Below are positions 1-5,032 of a DNA stretch of 5,569 nucleotides, piece after piece (positions within the stretch are counted from its first letter, which is position 1; each line of letters begins with the position of its first letter). The notes under the pieces are model-generated. The model searched no databases. It was not told where the DNA came from and worked only from the letters and a program-made list of their open reading frames with translations. The stretch covers positions 1 to 5,569 of the forward strand of contig JAQTWS010000017.1 of NCBI GenBank assembly GCA_028689175.1, read 5' to 3'. The translations under genes were made by a program, and so were the position numbers. The DNA is from Minisyncoccota bacterium (GTDB lineage Bacteria; Patescibacteriota; Minisyncoccia; Minisyncoccales; Minisyncoccaceae).

Positions 1-111
1 ATCTCCAACTTGCGCATATCTTTTTCTTGTACCCCCGATCGGTCTTATGCATAAAACTATTTTTGCACCTGAATTGTCTGCTACTTTTAGCCTTGTTTCT
101 GGTTGTATCAT
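1..111 (-). CDS. rplN: 50S ribosomal protein L14 (uL14), N-terminal 37 residues (3' end outside window)
   Basis: L14 binds 23S rRNA at the subunit interface and, with L19, forms intersubunit bridges; it is also the target of the silencing factor RsfS. Only the first 37 codons are in the window. They read [20 protein letters not shown] and [17 protein letters not shown], clearly the uL14 start (compare ADNSGA and RYAxVGD in E. coli). The full protein is normally about 122 residues. ATG 111 is 4 bases after the rpsQ TAA. No Shine-Dalgarno sequence is visible, only AT-rich bases. The proline in CIRPIGG stands where many bacteria have valine. rplN after rpsQ is the usual S10-to-spc transition. 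Confidence 0.95.
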   Translation of the reverse strand, partial: MIQPETRLKVADNSGAKIVLCIRPIGGTRKRYAQVGD

Positions 112-115
112 ATTT

Positions 116-349
116 TTATATCTTTAACATAACTTCCCATTTCTTTCCCTTAGATATAGGAGCGCACTCTCTAATAACTACAGTATCCCCTATTTTTATA
201 TCCATTTTTTCATTATGGGCTTTATACTTTTTATGACTTTTAAACTTTTTCTTGTATTTTGGATGCTCTTTAATTGTTTCGACATTAACCACAACAGTCT
301 TCTGCATTTTATCTGAAACAACTTTTCCTGTTAATTCTCTTTTTGGCAT
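116..349 (-). CDS. rpsQ: 30S ribosomal protein S17 (uS17)
   Basis: S17 is an OB-fold primary binder of 16S rRNA, important early in 30S assembly. The 77-residue product (E. coli has 84) shows the diagnostic [20 protein letters not shown] (4-23), [19 protein letters not shown] (29-47), [20 protein letters not shown] (51-70) and the closing WEVMLKI. ATG 349 follows the rpmC TAA by one base (TAA-T-ATG), and no Shine-Dalgarno sequence is visible. The gene ends in TAA, 4 bases before rplN. The protein looks ordinary for the family. Confidence 0.97.
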   Translation of the reverse strand: MPKRELTGKVVSDKMQKTVVVNVETIKEHPKYKKKFKSHKKYKAHNEKMDIKIGDTVVIRECAPISKGKKWEVMLKI

Positions 350-350
350 A

Positions 351-533
351 TTATTTAGTATTTAATATAGTTAATATTTTAGCAATATCTTTTTTAATCT
401 TTCCAAGTTCTTTAACATTCTTTACCTTTGAGGTAGCTAAAGACATCCTCAATTCTTGTGCTTTCTTTCGACTTTCATCAAGGTTTTTGAGCAATTCTTC
501 TTTTTTTAATTTTCCTAATTCTTGAATTTTCAT
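351..533 (-). CDS. rpmC: 50S ribosomal protein L29 (uL29)
   Basis: L29 is a small two-helix protein beside L23 at the tunnel exit. The 60-residue product (usual range about 60-70) is charged and helical. It begins MKIQELGKLKKEELLKNLDE (1-20) and has ESRKKAQELRMSLATSKVKN (20-39), matching the family's LxxLR-F/M-xxATxxLxN core, then LGKIKKDIAKILTILNTK, equivalent to the RKDIARxxTIL end. The ATG overlaps the rplP stop as ATGA, so reinitiation is likely to supply translation. A short purine run (AAAAAGAGAT) touches the ATG but is too close for an ideal Shine-Dalgarno sequence. The gene ends in TAA one base before rpsQ. Confidence 0.96.
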   Translation of the reverse strand: MKIQELGKLKKEELLKNLDESRKKAQELRMSLATSKVKNVKELGKIKKDIAKILTILNTK

Positions 534-946
534 ATCTCTTTTTTAACAAACTTAACCTTTACTGGAAGTTTATCTCCACATTTTCTAAATGCTTCTCTTA
601 CTTCCGCCTCTGGAATACCTTCAAGCTCAAATAAAATTCTTCCTGGTTTAACTACTGCAACATAATGATCTGGATTACCTTTTCCTCCACCCATAGGAAC
701 CTCTGCCCCTTTTCTTGTAATAACTTTATCTGGAAAAATTCTAATCCACATTTTTCCTGTCTTTCTAATATATCTTATAAGTATTCTTCTACAAGCTTCT
801 AACTGATTTGAAGTTAGCCAAGCAGGACCTTGAGCTTTTAATCCATAAGTTCCAAAAGAGATAACAGCCCCCTTGTTACTAAATAATCTAAGCCTACTTC
901 TGCCCTTCATCTGTTTTCTATATTTTGTCCTTTTTGGTATAAACAT
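530..946 (-). CDS. rplP: 50S ribosomal protein L16 (uL16)
   Basis: L16 stabilises the A-site side of the peptidyl-transferase centre and is a late assembly protein. The 138-residue product (E. coli has 136) has MFIPKRTKYRKQMKGRSR (1-18), ISFGTYGLKAQGPAWLTSNQ (29-48), IEACRR-like LEACRRILIRYIRKTGK (49-65), MWIRIFPDKVITRK (66-79), VPMGGGKGNPDHYVAVVKPG (83-102) and a normal C-terminus LPVKVKFVKKEI. The residue aligned with E. coli Arg81, which is hydroxylated by RoxA (YcfD) there, is Pro84. ATG 946 is 8 bases after the rpsC stop. The gene ends in TGA within an ATGA overlap with rpmC, the window's only TGA stop. Reading through it would add just a few codons before a TAG. Confidence 0.98.
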   Translation of the reverse strand: MFIPKRTKYRKQMKGRSRLRLFSNKGAVISFGTYGLKAQGPAWLTSNQLEACRRILIRYIRKTGKMWIRIFPDKVITRKGAEVPMGGGKGNPDHYVAVVKPGRILFELEGIPEAEVREAFRKCGDKLPVKVKFVKKEI

Positions 947-954
947 AATCTTTA

Positions 955-1629
955 TTATTTGTCAAACTTTTCTCCTTTATATAACCAAACTTTAATCCCA
1001 ATAACTCCATAAGTGCAAAATGCTGAATGTGATACATAATCGATATCTGCCCTAATTGTGCTTCTTGGAAGTCTACCAGCCTCAGCCCTCTCTCTTCTTG
1101 CAATCTGAACTCCATCTAGTCTACCAGCAATTTCTATTTTTATTCCCTCAACCTCCTTATTAACCATTGCTTTTTCAACAGCTTGCTTAATCGTTTTTCT
1201 AAACGGTGTTCTTCTTTCTATTTTTTGAGCAACCCATTCTGCAACTAACTTTGCAGATACCCATGGATTTCTAACCTCTTTAATTTCAAGTTTTAGCTTC
1301 TTCCCTAACTCTATTCTGTTCTTTTGATCCAAATCCATCTCTTTTGAAATAACCTTTAAAAGCTCTTTATTTAATCTATCAACACCTTCTCCACCTCTTC
1401 CAATAATAAGTCCTGGTCTTGATGTGTGAATAATTATACTTGTTTTATTTGGAAGTCTATTTATTTCAACTTTTTCAACAGATAAATCTTTTAATTTTTT
1501 ATCCAAAAAACTTCTAATTACAAAATCCTCCTTCAAAAGTCTTTTAAAGTTCTTTTCATAAAAGCCTCTAGAAAGCCAATCGTTTGTTTCTCTTACTCTA
1601 AATATTTTTGGATGCACTTTGTGACTCAT
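955..1629 (-). CDS. rpsC: 30S ribosomal protein S3 (uS3)
   Basis: S3 lies at the mRNA entry tunnel of the small subunit and takes part in the ribosome's mRNA helicase activity. The 224-residue product (E. coli has 233) has an N-terminal MSHKVHPKIFRVRETNDWLS (1-20) of CPR style. A type II KH domain (about 40-115) follows, with the GXXG loop GRGG at 77-80. The S3 C-terminal domain (about 120-218) contains IERRTPFRKTIKQAVEKAM (137-155), IAGRLDGVQIARRE (167-180), STIRADIDY (190-198) and TYGVIGIKVWLYKGE (206-220). The E. coli helicase residues Arg131, Arg132 and Lys135 align with Arg144, Lys145 and Lys148, so the basic character is kept. ATG 1629 overlaps the end of rplV and has only an A-rich upstream region. 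The stop is TAA. Confidence 0.97.
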   Translation of the reverse strand: MSHKVHPKIFRVRETNDWLSRGFYEKNFKRLLKEDFVIRSFLDKKLKDLSVEKVEINRLPNKTSIIIHTSRPGLIIGRGGEGVDRLNKELLKVISKEMDLDQKNRIELGKKLKLEIKEVRNPWVSAKLVAEWVAQKIERRTPFRKTIKQAVEKAMVNKEVEGIKIEIAGRLDGVQIARRERAEAGRLPRSTIRADIDYVSHSAFCTYGVIGIKVWLYKGEKFDK

Positions 1630-1972
1630 TTTTTTTATCTTTAACTAATTTATCTAACTCAATTTCTATATGAGAAGTTCTTTTATTAATTCTATTTGCG
1701 GTACCTCTTGCTCTTGGCATAATTCTCTTATATGTTGCACCTTCATTTACAATGACCTTCGAAATAAATAGATCTTCTGCTTTTACTTTATCAATATTTT
1801 CTGCATTTGCTACTGCTGAATTTAATAAATTAAGCATAGGTTCGGCTGTTTTCTTTAAAGTAAATTTCAAAACCACTCTTGCTTCATTAACTTTTTTTCC
1901 TCTAATTAAGTCTGCTACTAGTCTTCCTTTTCTTGCTGATACTCTAAAATTGTTTAACTTGGCTTTATACAT
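1598..1972 (-). CDS. rplV: 50S ribosomal protein L22 (uL22)
   Basis: L22 contributes, with L4, to the constriction of the peptide exit tunnel, through a long beta-hairpin. The product, 124 residues as read, starts MYKAKLNNFRVSARKGRLVA (1-20), followed by DLIRGKKVNEA, LLNSAVANAENI and the tunnel hairpin YKRIMPRARGTANRINKRTS (81-100). The conserved part ends at about HIEIELDKLVKDKK (101-114). The last ten residues, NESQSASKNI, are encoded in a 32-base overlap with rpsC and have no family counterpart I recognise. They depend on an A8 run at 1636-1629: one more A would end the protein at a TGA overlapping the rpsC ATG. ATG 1972 lies 5 bases after rpsS. The stop as read is TAG, the only TAG in the window's genes. 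Confidence 0.95.
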   Translation of the reverse strand: MYKAKLNNFRVSARKGRLVADLIRGKKVNEARVVLKFTLKKTAEPMLNLLNSAVANAENIDKVKAEDLFISKVIVNEGATYKRIMPRARGTANRINKRTSHIEIELDKLVKDKKNESQSASKNI

Positions 1973-1977
1973 AATTC

Positions 1978-2259
1978 TTATTTCTTATCAATTTCCTTTT
2001 GTAATTTACCACCGTGTTTGATGAATTTTGTTGTAGGAGAGAATTCTCCTAATTTATGTCCAACCATATCTTCTTCAATTTTAACAGAAATATGTTCTTT
2101 TCCATTATGAACACCAAAAGTATAACCAATCATTTCGGGAATAATAGTGCAAGCTCTTGACCATGTTTTGATAACAGTGCCATCCCCTGCCTTAACCTTT
2201 GACATTTTCTTTAATAATTTTTCATCAATGTATGGACCTTTTTTAAGACTTCTTGTCAT
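1978..2259 (-). CDS. rpsS: 30S ribosomal protein S19 (uS19)
   Basis: S19 is a small-subunit head protein that pairs with S13 near the A-site tRNA and the intersubunit bridges. The 93-residue product (E. coli has 92) matches the family throughout: [19 protein letters not shown] (1-19), [20 protein letters not shown] (30-49), [29 protein letters not shown] and the basic tail [16 protein letters not shown] 2259 is 4 bases after the rplB TAA. Only a weak purine-rich stretch (AGAAGAG) lies further upstream, inside the end of rplB. The stop is TAA and rplV starts 5 bases later. There is nothing unusual in the protein. Confidence 0.98.
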   Translation of the reverse strand: MTRSLKKGPYIDEKLLKKMSKVKAGDGTVIKTWSRACTIIPEMIGYTFGVHNGKEHISVKIEEDMVGHKLGEFSPTTKFIKHGGKLQKEIDKK

Positions 2260-2263
2260 AATT

Positions 2264-3058
2264 TTACTTTTTTACTCTTCTTTTTACAATTAATTTATTT
2301 GACCATTTGTTTCTTTTTCTTGTCTTTACTCCTAACGCATGCTTGCCCCATGGAGTCTTTGGATATTTAAGTCCAATAGGTGCTCTACCTTCACCACCAC
2401 CATGTGGATGATCGCAGGGATTCATAGCGCTACCTCTTACGGTTGGTCTTTTACCCATCCTCCTTGCGCGTCCAGCATTACTTATATTCATAAACTTATG
2501 TTCTTGGTTTGAAACAACTCCAATAGACGCATAACATTCATCCTTAAATTTTCTAATTTCAGAAGAAGGCAACTTTAAAAGCACATATCCTTCGTCATGA
2601 GCCATAACAACCGCATTTGAGCCTGCTGATCTTACACACTTTCCTCTTTTCCCTGGTTCTAATTCTACATTATATACTTCAGCCCCATCAGGTATATTTT
2701 TTAATTTCATTCTATTCCCAATGTTCACTTCAACTTTTTCACCAGACTCTATTTTATCCCCAACTTTTAATCCTTTTGGTGCTAAAATATATCTCTTCTC
2801 CTCATCTTCATATTCTACAAGTGCAATAAATGCAGTTCTATTTGGATCATATTCAAGTGATTTAACTTCTGCTTTAATGTTTTGTTTATTTTGACCAAAA
2901 TCAATTAACCTATACATTTTTCTTGCGCCTCCTCCAATATGTCTTACTGAAATTTTTCCACTTGAATCCCTTCCTCCAGTTCTTTTAATTCGAATAAGCA
3001 ATCCTTTTTCAGGTTTTTTATTCTTCGTTAAAATTTTTGTGCTTTTCTCTATTTTCAT
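2264..3058 (-). CDS. rplB: 50S ribosomal protein L2 (uL2)
   Basis: L2 is a primary 23S rRNA-binding protein at the subunit interface, needed for subunit association and peptidyl-transferase function. The 264-residue product shows [20 protein letters not shown] (27-46), YRLIDF (49-54), [13 protein letters not shown] (69-81), [12 protein letters not shown] (90-101), [13 protein letters not shown] (134-146), then [20 protein letters not shown] (204-223) and [20 protein letters not shown] (235-254). The DHPHGGGEG motif (216-224), implicated in peptidyl transfer, is intact. The protein is about 10 residues shorter than usual. The loss is at the N-terminus, where the common KPTTPGRR-type segment before the KPEKGLL stretch is missing. 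ATG 3058 follows the rplW TAA by one base. No Shine-Dalgarno sequence is visible. The stop is TAA. Confidence 0.98.
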   Translation of the reverse strand: MKIEKSTKILTKNKKPEKGLLIRIKRTGGRDSSGKISVRHIGGGARKMYRLIDFGQNKQNIKAEVKSLEYDPNRTAFIALVEYEDEEKRYILAPKGLKVGDKIESGEKVEVNIGNRMKLKNIPDGAEVYNVELEPGKRGKCVRSAGSNAVVMAHDEGYVLLKLPSSEIRKFKDECYASIGVVSNQEHKFMNISNAGRARRMGKRPTVRGSAMNPCDHPHGGGEGRAPIGLKYPKTPWGKHALGVKTRKRNKWSNKLIVKRRVKK

Positions 3059-3059
3059 A

Positions 3060-3380
3060 TTACTTTGCTGTTAAATCAATTTGTTCCCCTTCTTTGACGC
3101 GAACAATAGCTTTCTTAAATCCTGATTTAAAACCTTTAATCAACCCTCTTCTTTTAGGTTTTTTAGGAACATTAATAATCCTAACTGATTCTAAATTAAC
3201 ATTATATTTTTTTTCTATAAAATCTTTAATTTCAATTTTGTTTGCTCTCTTATCTACTTCAAAGGTATAAAAATTCTTTTCTGCTAAAAATGAAGCTTTT
3301 TCAGTAATACAAGGCTTCTTAACAATGTTAAAATCTTCTGACCTTATTACTACATTTTTCTTTATTTCTTTTTTTGCCAT
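3060..3380 (-). CDS. rplW: 50S ribosomal protein L23 (uL23)
   Basis: L23 sits at the exit of the peptide tunnel and is the docking site for trigger factor and SRP. The 106-residue product has VKKPCITEKASFLAEKNFYT (20-39), whose Glu27 aligns with the trigger-factor contact Glu18 of E. coli. It also has the beta-alpha-beta core FEVDKRANKIEIKDFIEKKY and the basic loop KKPKRRGLIKGFKSGFKKAI typical of CPR L23. The start is ATG 3380 (MAKKEIKK), giving the junction TAA-T-ATG with rplD. An in-frame GTG at 3392 would add MKNN and overlap rplD, and nothing supports it. The protein ends KEGEQIDLTAK with TAA. rplB begins one base later, so translation is probably coupled on both sides. Confidence 0.96.
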   Translation of the reverse strand: MAKKEIKKNVVIRSEDFNIVKKPCITEKASFLAEKNFYTFEVDKRANKIEIKDFIEKKYNVNLESVRIINVPKKPKRRGLIKGFKSGFKKAIVRVKEGEQIDLTAK

Positions 3381-3381
3381 A

Positions 3382-3999
3382 TTATTTTTCACTTAAAAAA
3401 GTTTCACTTATTTTTTCAATTCCCTTTTTTGTAACAACTAGATATTTATAAGTTAACACATCTAAACAATTTAAATCTTTCGCCTGAATAGTTGCAACCT
3501 TTTCTATATTTCTTACTGACTTAATTATAGTCTCATTTAAATCTTCTAATGCTATTAAAACAGATCCTTTCAAATCTAAACTATCAATCATTTTCTTAAC
3601 TTCTTTTGTTTTTATTTCTTTAATATCGAATGAATCAACAATAATCAAACTATCATTTTTTAACTTTTCTGTAAGCAACATAAAAAGTGCCTTTCTTTTC
3701 ATTTTCTTTGGAACATCTTTTTTGAAGTTTCTTTCGTTTCTTGGTCCGAATGTTACTCCTCCACCAACCCATATAGGTGATCTAATGGAACCATGCCTCG
3801 CTTTACCCGTACCTTTCTGTTTCCATGGTTTTTTTCCTCCACCAGAAACTTCCCCTCTTGTTTTTGTATGAGCAACAACTTGTCTCCTGTTTGACATTTG
3901 TGAAGTTACAATTTGATGAACTAAATTAGAGTTCATAGGAACTTCGAAAATGTTTTTATCTAATATTTTTTTTGTTTCTGTCTTGGTTAAAGTTTTCAT
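3382..3999 (-). CDS. rplD: 50S ribosomal protein L4 (uL4)
   Basis: L4 binds 23S rRNA domain I and sends a long loop into the wall of the nascent-peptide exit tunnel. In E. coli it also represses its own S10 operon at both transcription and translation. The 205-residue product (E. coli has 201) has LVHQIVTSQMSNRRQ (26-40), then the tunnel-loop signature TKTRGEVSGGGKKPWKQKGT (45-64) and GKARHGSIRSPIWVGGGVTF (65-84). The C-terminal Rossmann-like part contains LIIVDSFDI and the LDVLTYKYLVVTKKGIEKI region. The N-terminal strand region before LVHQ is about as short as in E. coli L4. ATG 3999 is 5 bases after the rplC stop and has the window's best ribosome-binding site. The gene ends in TAA one base before the rplW ATG. 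Confidence 0.98.
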   Translation of the reverse strand: MKTLTKTETKKILDKNIFEVPMNSNLVHQIVTSQMSNRRQVVAHTKTRGEVSGGGKKPWKQKGTGKARHGSIRSPIWVGGGVTFGPRNERNFKKDVPKKMKRKALFMLLTEKLKNDSLIIVDSFDIKEIKTKEVKKMIDSLDLKGSVLIALEDLNETIIKSVRNIEKVATIQAKDLNCLDVLTYKYLVVTKKGIEKISETFLSEK

Positions 4000-4004
4000 A
4001 TTCC

Positions 4005-4595
4005 TTATCCTCTAATTTCTATTAATGTTCCTCTTCTTCCTGGAATAGCTCCTTTTATAGCTAAAATATTTCTTTCCTTATCAATCTTTTTAATTTCTAA
4101 ATTTTTTAATGTAATTCTTTCAGAACCTGTTCTCCCTGGCATTTTTTTTCCCTTCAAAACTCTTGAATGACTAGCATAGCCAACAGAGCCTAATGTTCTA
4201 TGTTCATGTTTAACACCATGAGAAGCTGTTTTTCCATGAAAACCCCACCTTTTAACTCCACCTTGAAAACCCTTACCTTTAGAAGTACCTGAAACCTTGA
4301 TCTTGTCTCCCTCCTCAAATATACTAACATCGATCTTGTCTCCGACTTTCTTTCCTTCCTCTAAAACTCTAAATTCTTTCAAATATCTATAAGGTTTTAT
4401 TTTTATTGATTTTGTAACCTTTTTTTCTTTTAATTTTTCAAACCCTATTTGCACAGCCTCGTATCCATCACTTTCTTTTGTTTTTAATTGAAGTATTTCA
4501 CATGGACCAGCTAAAACCAAAGTTACTGGAACTACTTTCCCGTCTTCGTCGAACATTTGCGTCATTTCAATTTTTTTAGCTAATATATATTTCAT
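4005..4595 (-). CDS. rplC: 50S ribosomal protein L3 (uL3)
   Basis: L3 is an early-assembly 23S rRNA-binding protein whose extended loop reaches toward the peptidyl-transferase centre. The 196-residue product (E. coli has 209) starts MKYILAKKIEMTQMFDEDG, as CPR L3 proteins do. It contains VTLVLAGPC (24-32), YEAVQIGFE (45-53), SGTSKGKGFQGGVKRWGF (102-119), the loop HRTLGSVGYASHSRVLKGKK (132-151) and MPGRTGSERIT (152-162). The start is ATG 4595, not the in-frame TTG at 4607: the TTG would add only MKII ahead of the usual MKYIL start, and it lies just after the T6 run. No Shine-Dalgarno sequence precedes the ATG. The loop lacks the GQNQTP-type sequence that holds the methylated Gln150 in E. coli. 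The stop is TAA, and rplD follows after 5 bases. Confidence 0.97.
   Translation of the reverse strand: MKYILAKKIEMTQMFDEDGKVVPVTLVLAGPCEILQLKTKESDGYEAVQIGFEKLKEKKVTKSIKIKPYRYLKEFRVLEEGKKVGDKIDVSIFEEGDKIKVSGTSKGKGFQGGVKRWGFHGKTASHGVKHEHRTLGSVGYASHSRVLKGKKMPGRTGSERITLKNLEIKKIDKERNILAIKGAIPGRRGTLIEIRG
4008..4013 (-). promoter_or_regulatory. Shine-Dalgarno sequence of rplD
   Basis: Minus-strand AGAGGA (4013-4008) ends 8 bases before the rplD ATG, at a normal spacing. A second match, AAGGA (4006-4002), is only 2 bases from the ATG and so is probably too close. This is the only convincing Shine-Dalgarno motif at any start in the window. It overlaps the last Arg-Gly codons of rplC. Confidence 0.6.
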
Positions 4596-4675
4596 AATTA
4601 TTTTCAATAAAAAATCTGAACACCAGTCCAGGAATTTTTGTTAGACCAGTTCATTCAATCGATTCTATATACTTC
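4596..4675 (-). other. 80-base rpsJ-rplC intergenic leader region
   Basis: This is the only sizeable non-coding gap in the window; all other junctions are 0-9 bases or overlaps. On the minus strand it holds the perfect palindrome AATCGATT, a direct repeat of ACTGGT, the hairpin and T6 run described separately, and an A/T-rich stretch up to the rplC ATG without a Shine-Dalgarno motif. The in-frame TTG at 4607 lies inside it. I see no credible small ORF or RNA gene of a known class. Confidence 0.7.
4609..4653 (-). promoter_or_regulatory. Hairpin plus T6 run in the rpsJ-rplC gap: candidate attenuator or leader element
   Basis: In the transcript, the 5' arm TGAACTGGTC (4653-4644) can pair with the 3' arm GACTGGTGTTCA (4628-4617) around a 15-nt loop. 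ACTGGTC pairs with GACTGGT using two G-U wobbles, and outer TGA pairs with TCA across a two-base bulge. An alternative register pairs TGAAC with GTTCA perfectly. After two bases comes TTTTTT (4614-4609), then 13 bases to the rplC ATG. This looks like a weak intrinsic terminator or attenuator. The stem is wobble-rich and the T run is short, so it is unlikely to be a complete stop, and the downstream genes need expression. In E. coli the S10 operon leader is an L4-controlled attenuator upstream of S10; any equivalence here is speculation. Confidence 0.4.
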
Positions 4676-4704
4676 TTATAATACACTTTTTATCTCTGTG
4701 TCAA
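4675..4704 (-). promoter_or_regulatory. Candidate sigma-70-type promoter for rplC and downstream genes
   Basis: On the minus strand a perfect TTGACA (4704-4699) is followed after 18 bases by TATAAG (4680-4675), which matches TATAAT at five of six positions. An alternative -10, TATTAT (4683-4678), has a 15-base spacer. Initiation would fall near 4668, giving a leader of about 73 nt before the rplC ATG. The -35 hexamer lies over the conserved Val-Asp-Thr codons of rpsJ, so part of the match may be forced by protein sequence. The spacer and -10 are AT-rich in an AT-rich genome, so chance matches are likely. What favours it is its place at the only long intergenic gap. This is inference from sequence only. 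Confidence 0.45.
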
Positions 4705-5023
4705 CACCAGCAGGTAGTGTTAATGTTTTTAATGCATCAACTACTTTTTGATTTGGATTCAAAATATCAATCAATCTTTTATGAATTCTCATCTCAAATT
4801 GCTCTCGTGCTGATTTGTGAACAAAAGTTGATCTGTTTACCGTGAATTTACTAATTTCGATTGGTAATGGTACAGGACCAGAAACCTGAGCCCCGCACCT
4901 TAATACCATATCAACAATTTGTTCAGCACTTTTATCAATCACTTTGTGATCGTATGCTCTCAACTTAATTCTTAATTTTGGAATCATCTCAGTCTTTTCA
5001 GTTGTGTTCGCTTTTGCTGACAT
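4676..5023 (-). CDS. rpsJ: 30S ribosomal protein S10 (uS10)
   Basis: S10 is a small-subunit head protein and, as NusE, a partner of NusB in transcription antitermination. The 115-residue product carries the family core [14 protein letters not shown] (17-30), [18 protein letters not shown] (48-65), [21 protein letters not shown] (67-87) and the closing [10 protein letters not shown] (103-112). The usual family length is about 100-105. The excess is a polar N-terminal extension of roughly a dozen residues ([11 protein letters not shown]) before the conserved core; similar extensions are, from memory, seen in Patescibacteria. The ATG at 5023 was chosen because it sits 9 bases after the tuf TAA. 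An in-frame ATG at residue 13 (4987) directly before the core is the alternative. No Shine-Dalgarno sequence precedes either. The gene ends in TAA, and its last codons overlap a promoter-like sequence. Confidence 0.97.
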   Translation of the reverse strand: MSAKANTTEKTEMIPKLRIKLRAYDHKVIDKSAEQIVDMVLRCGAQVSGPVPLPIEISKFTVNRSTFVHKSAREQFEMRIHKRLIDILNPNQKVVDALKTLTLPAGVDTEIKSVL

Positions 5024-5032
5024 TTTAATATT

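Noticed and set aside
530..533. UGA recoding (Gly or Trp), as in some CPR lineages and mollicutes
   Set aside because: No in-frame TGA occurs within any of the thirteen genes, tryptophan is encoded by TGG, and rplP ends at TGA at the family-normal length.
918..1115. 65-residue minus-strand ORF overlapping rpsC and rplP
   Set aside because: It is a shadow frame inside the conserved S3 C-terminal domain and has no recognisable protein features.
2617..2829. Plus-strand hydrophobic ORF antisense to rplB; similar plus-strand ORFs occur at 27-236, 343-525, 1752-2021, 3037-3270 and 5004-5291
   Set aside because: All lie antisense to well-conserved ribosomal-protein or tuf genes. Their Leu/Phe/Ser-rich composition is what the complement of A-rich, Lys/Glu-rich coding sequence gives, so they are not membrane proteins.
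3381..3392. Alternative GTG start of rplW at 3392
   Set aside because: It overlaps rplD, adds only MKNN, and ATG 3380 gives the same TAA-T-ATG junction seen at two other gene pairs.
4596..4607. Alternative TTG start of rplC at 4607
   Set aside because: TTG is a weak start with no ribosome-binding site. It would add MKII ahead of the family-typical MKYIL start, and it lies just after the T run of the leader hairpin.
4609..4653. Full transcription terminator ending a tuf-rpsJ unit
   Set aside because: The stem depends on wobble pairs and a bulge, the loop is long and the T run short, and essential genes follow directly. Attenuator or leader is the most I can support.
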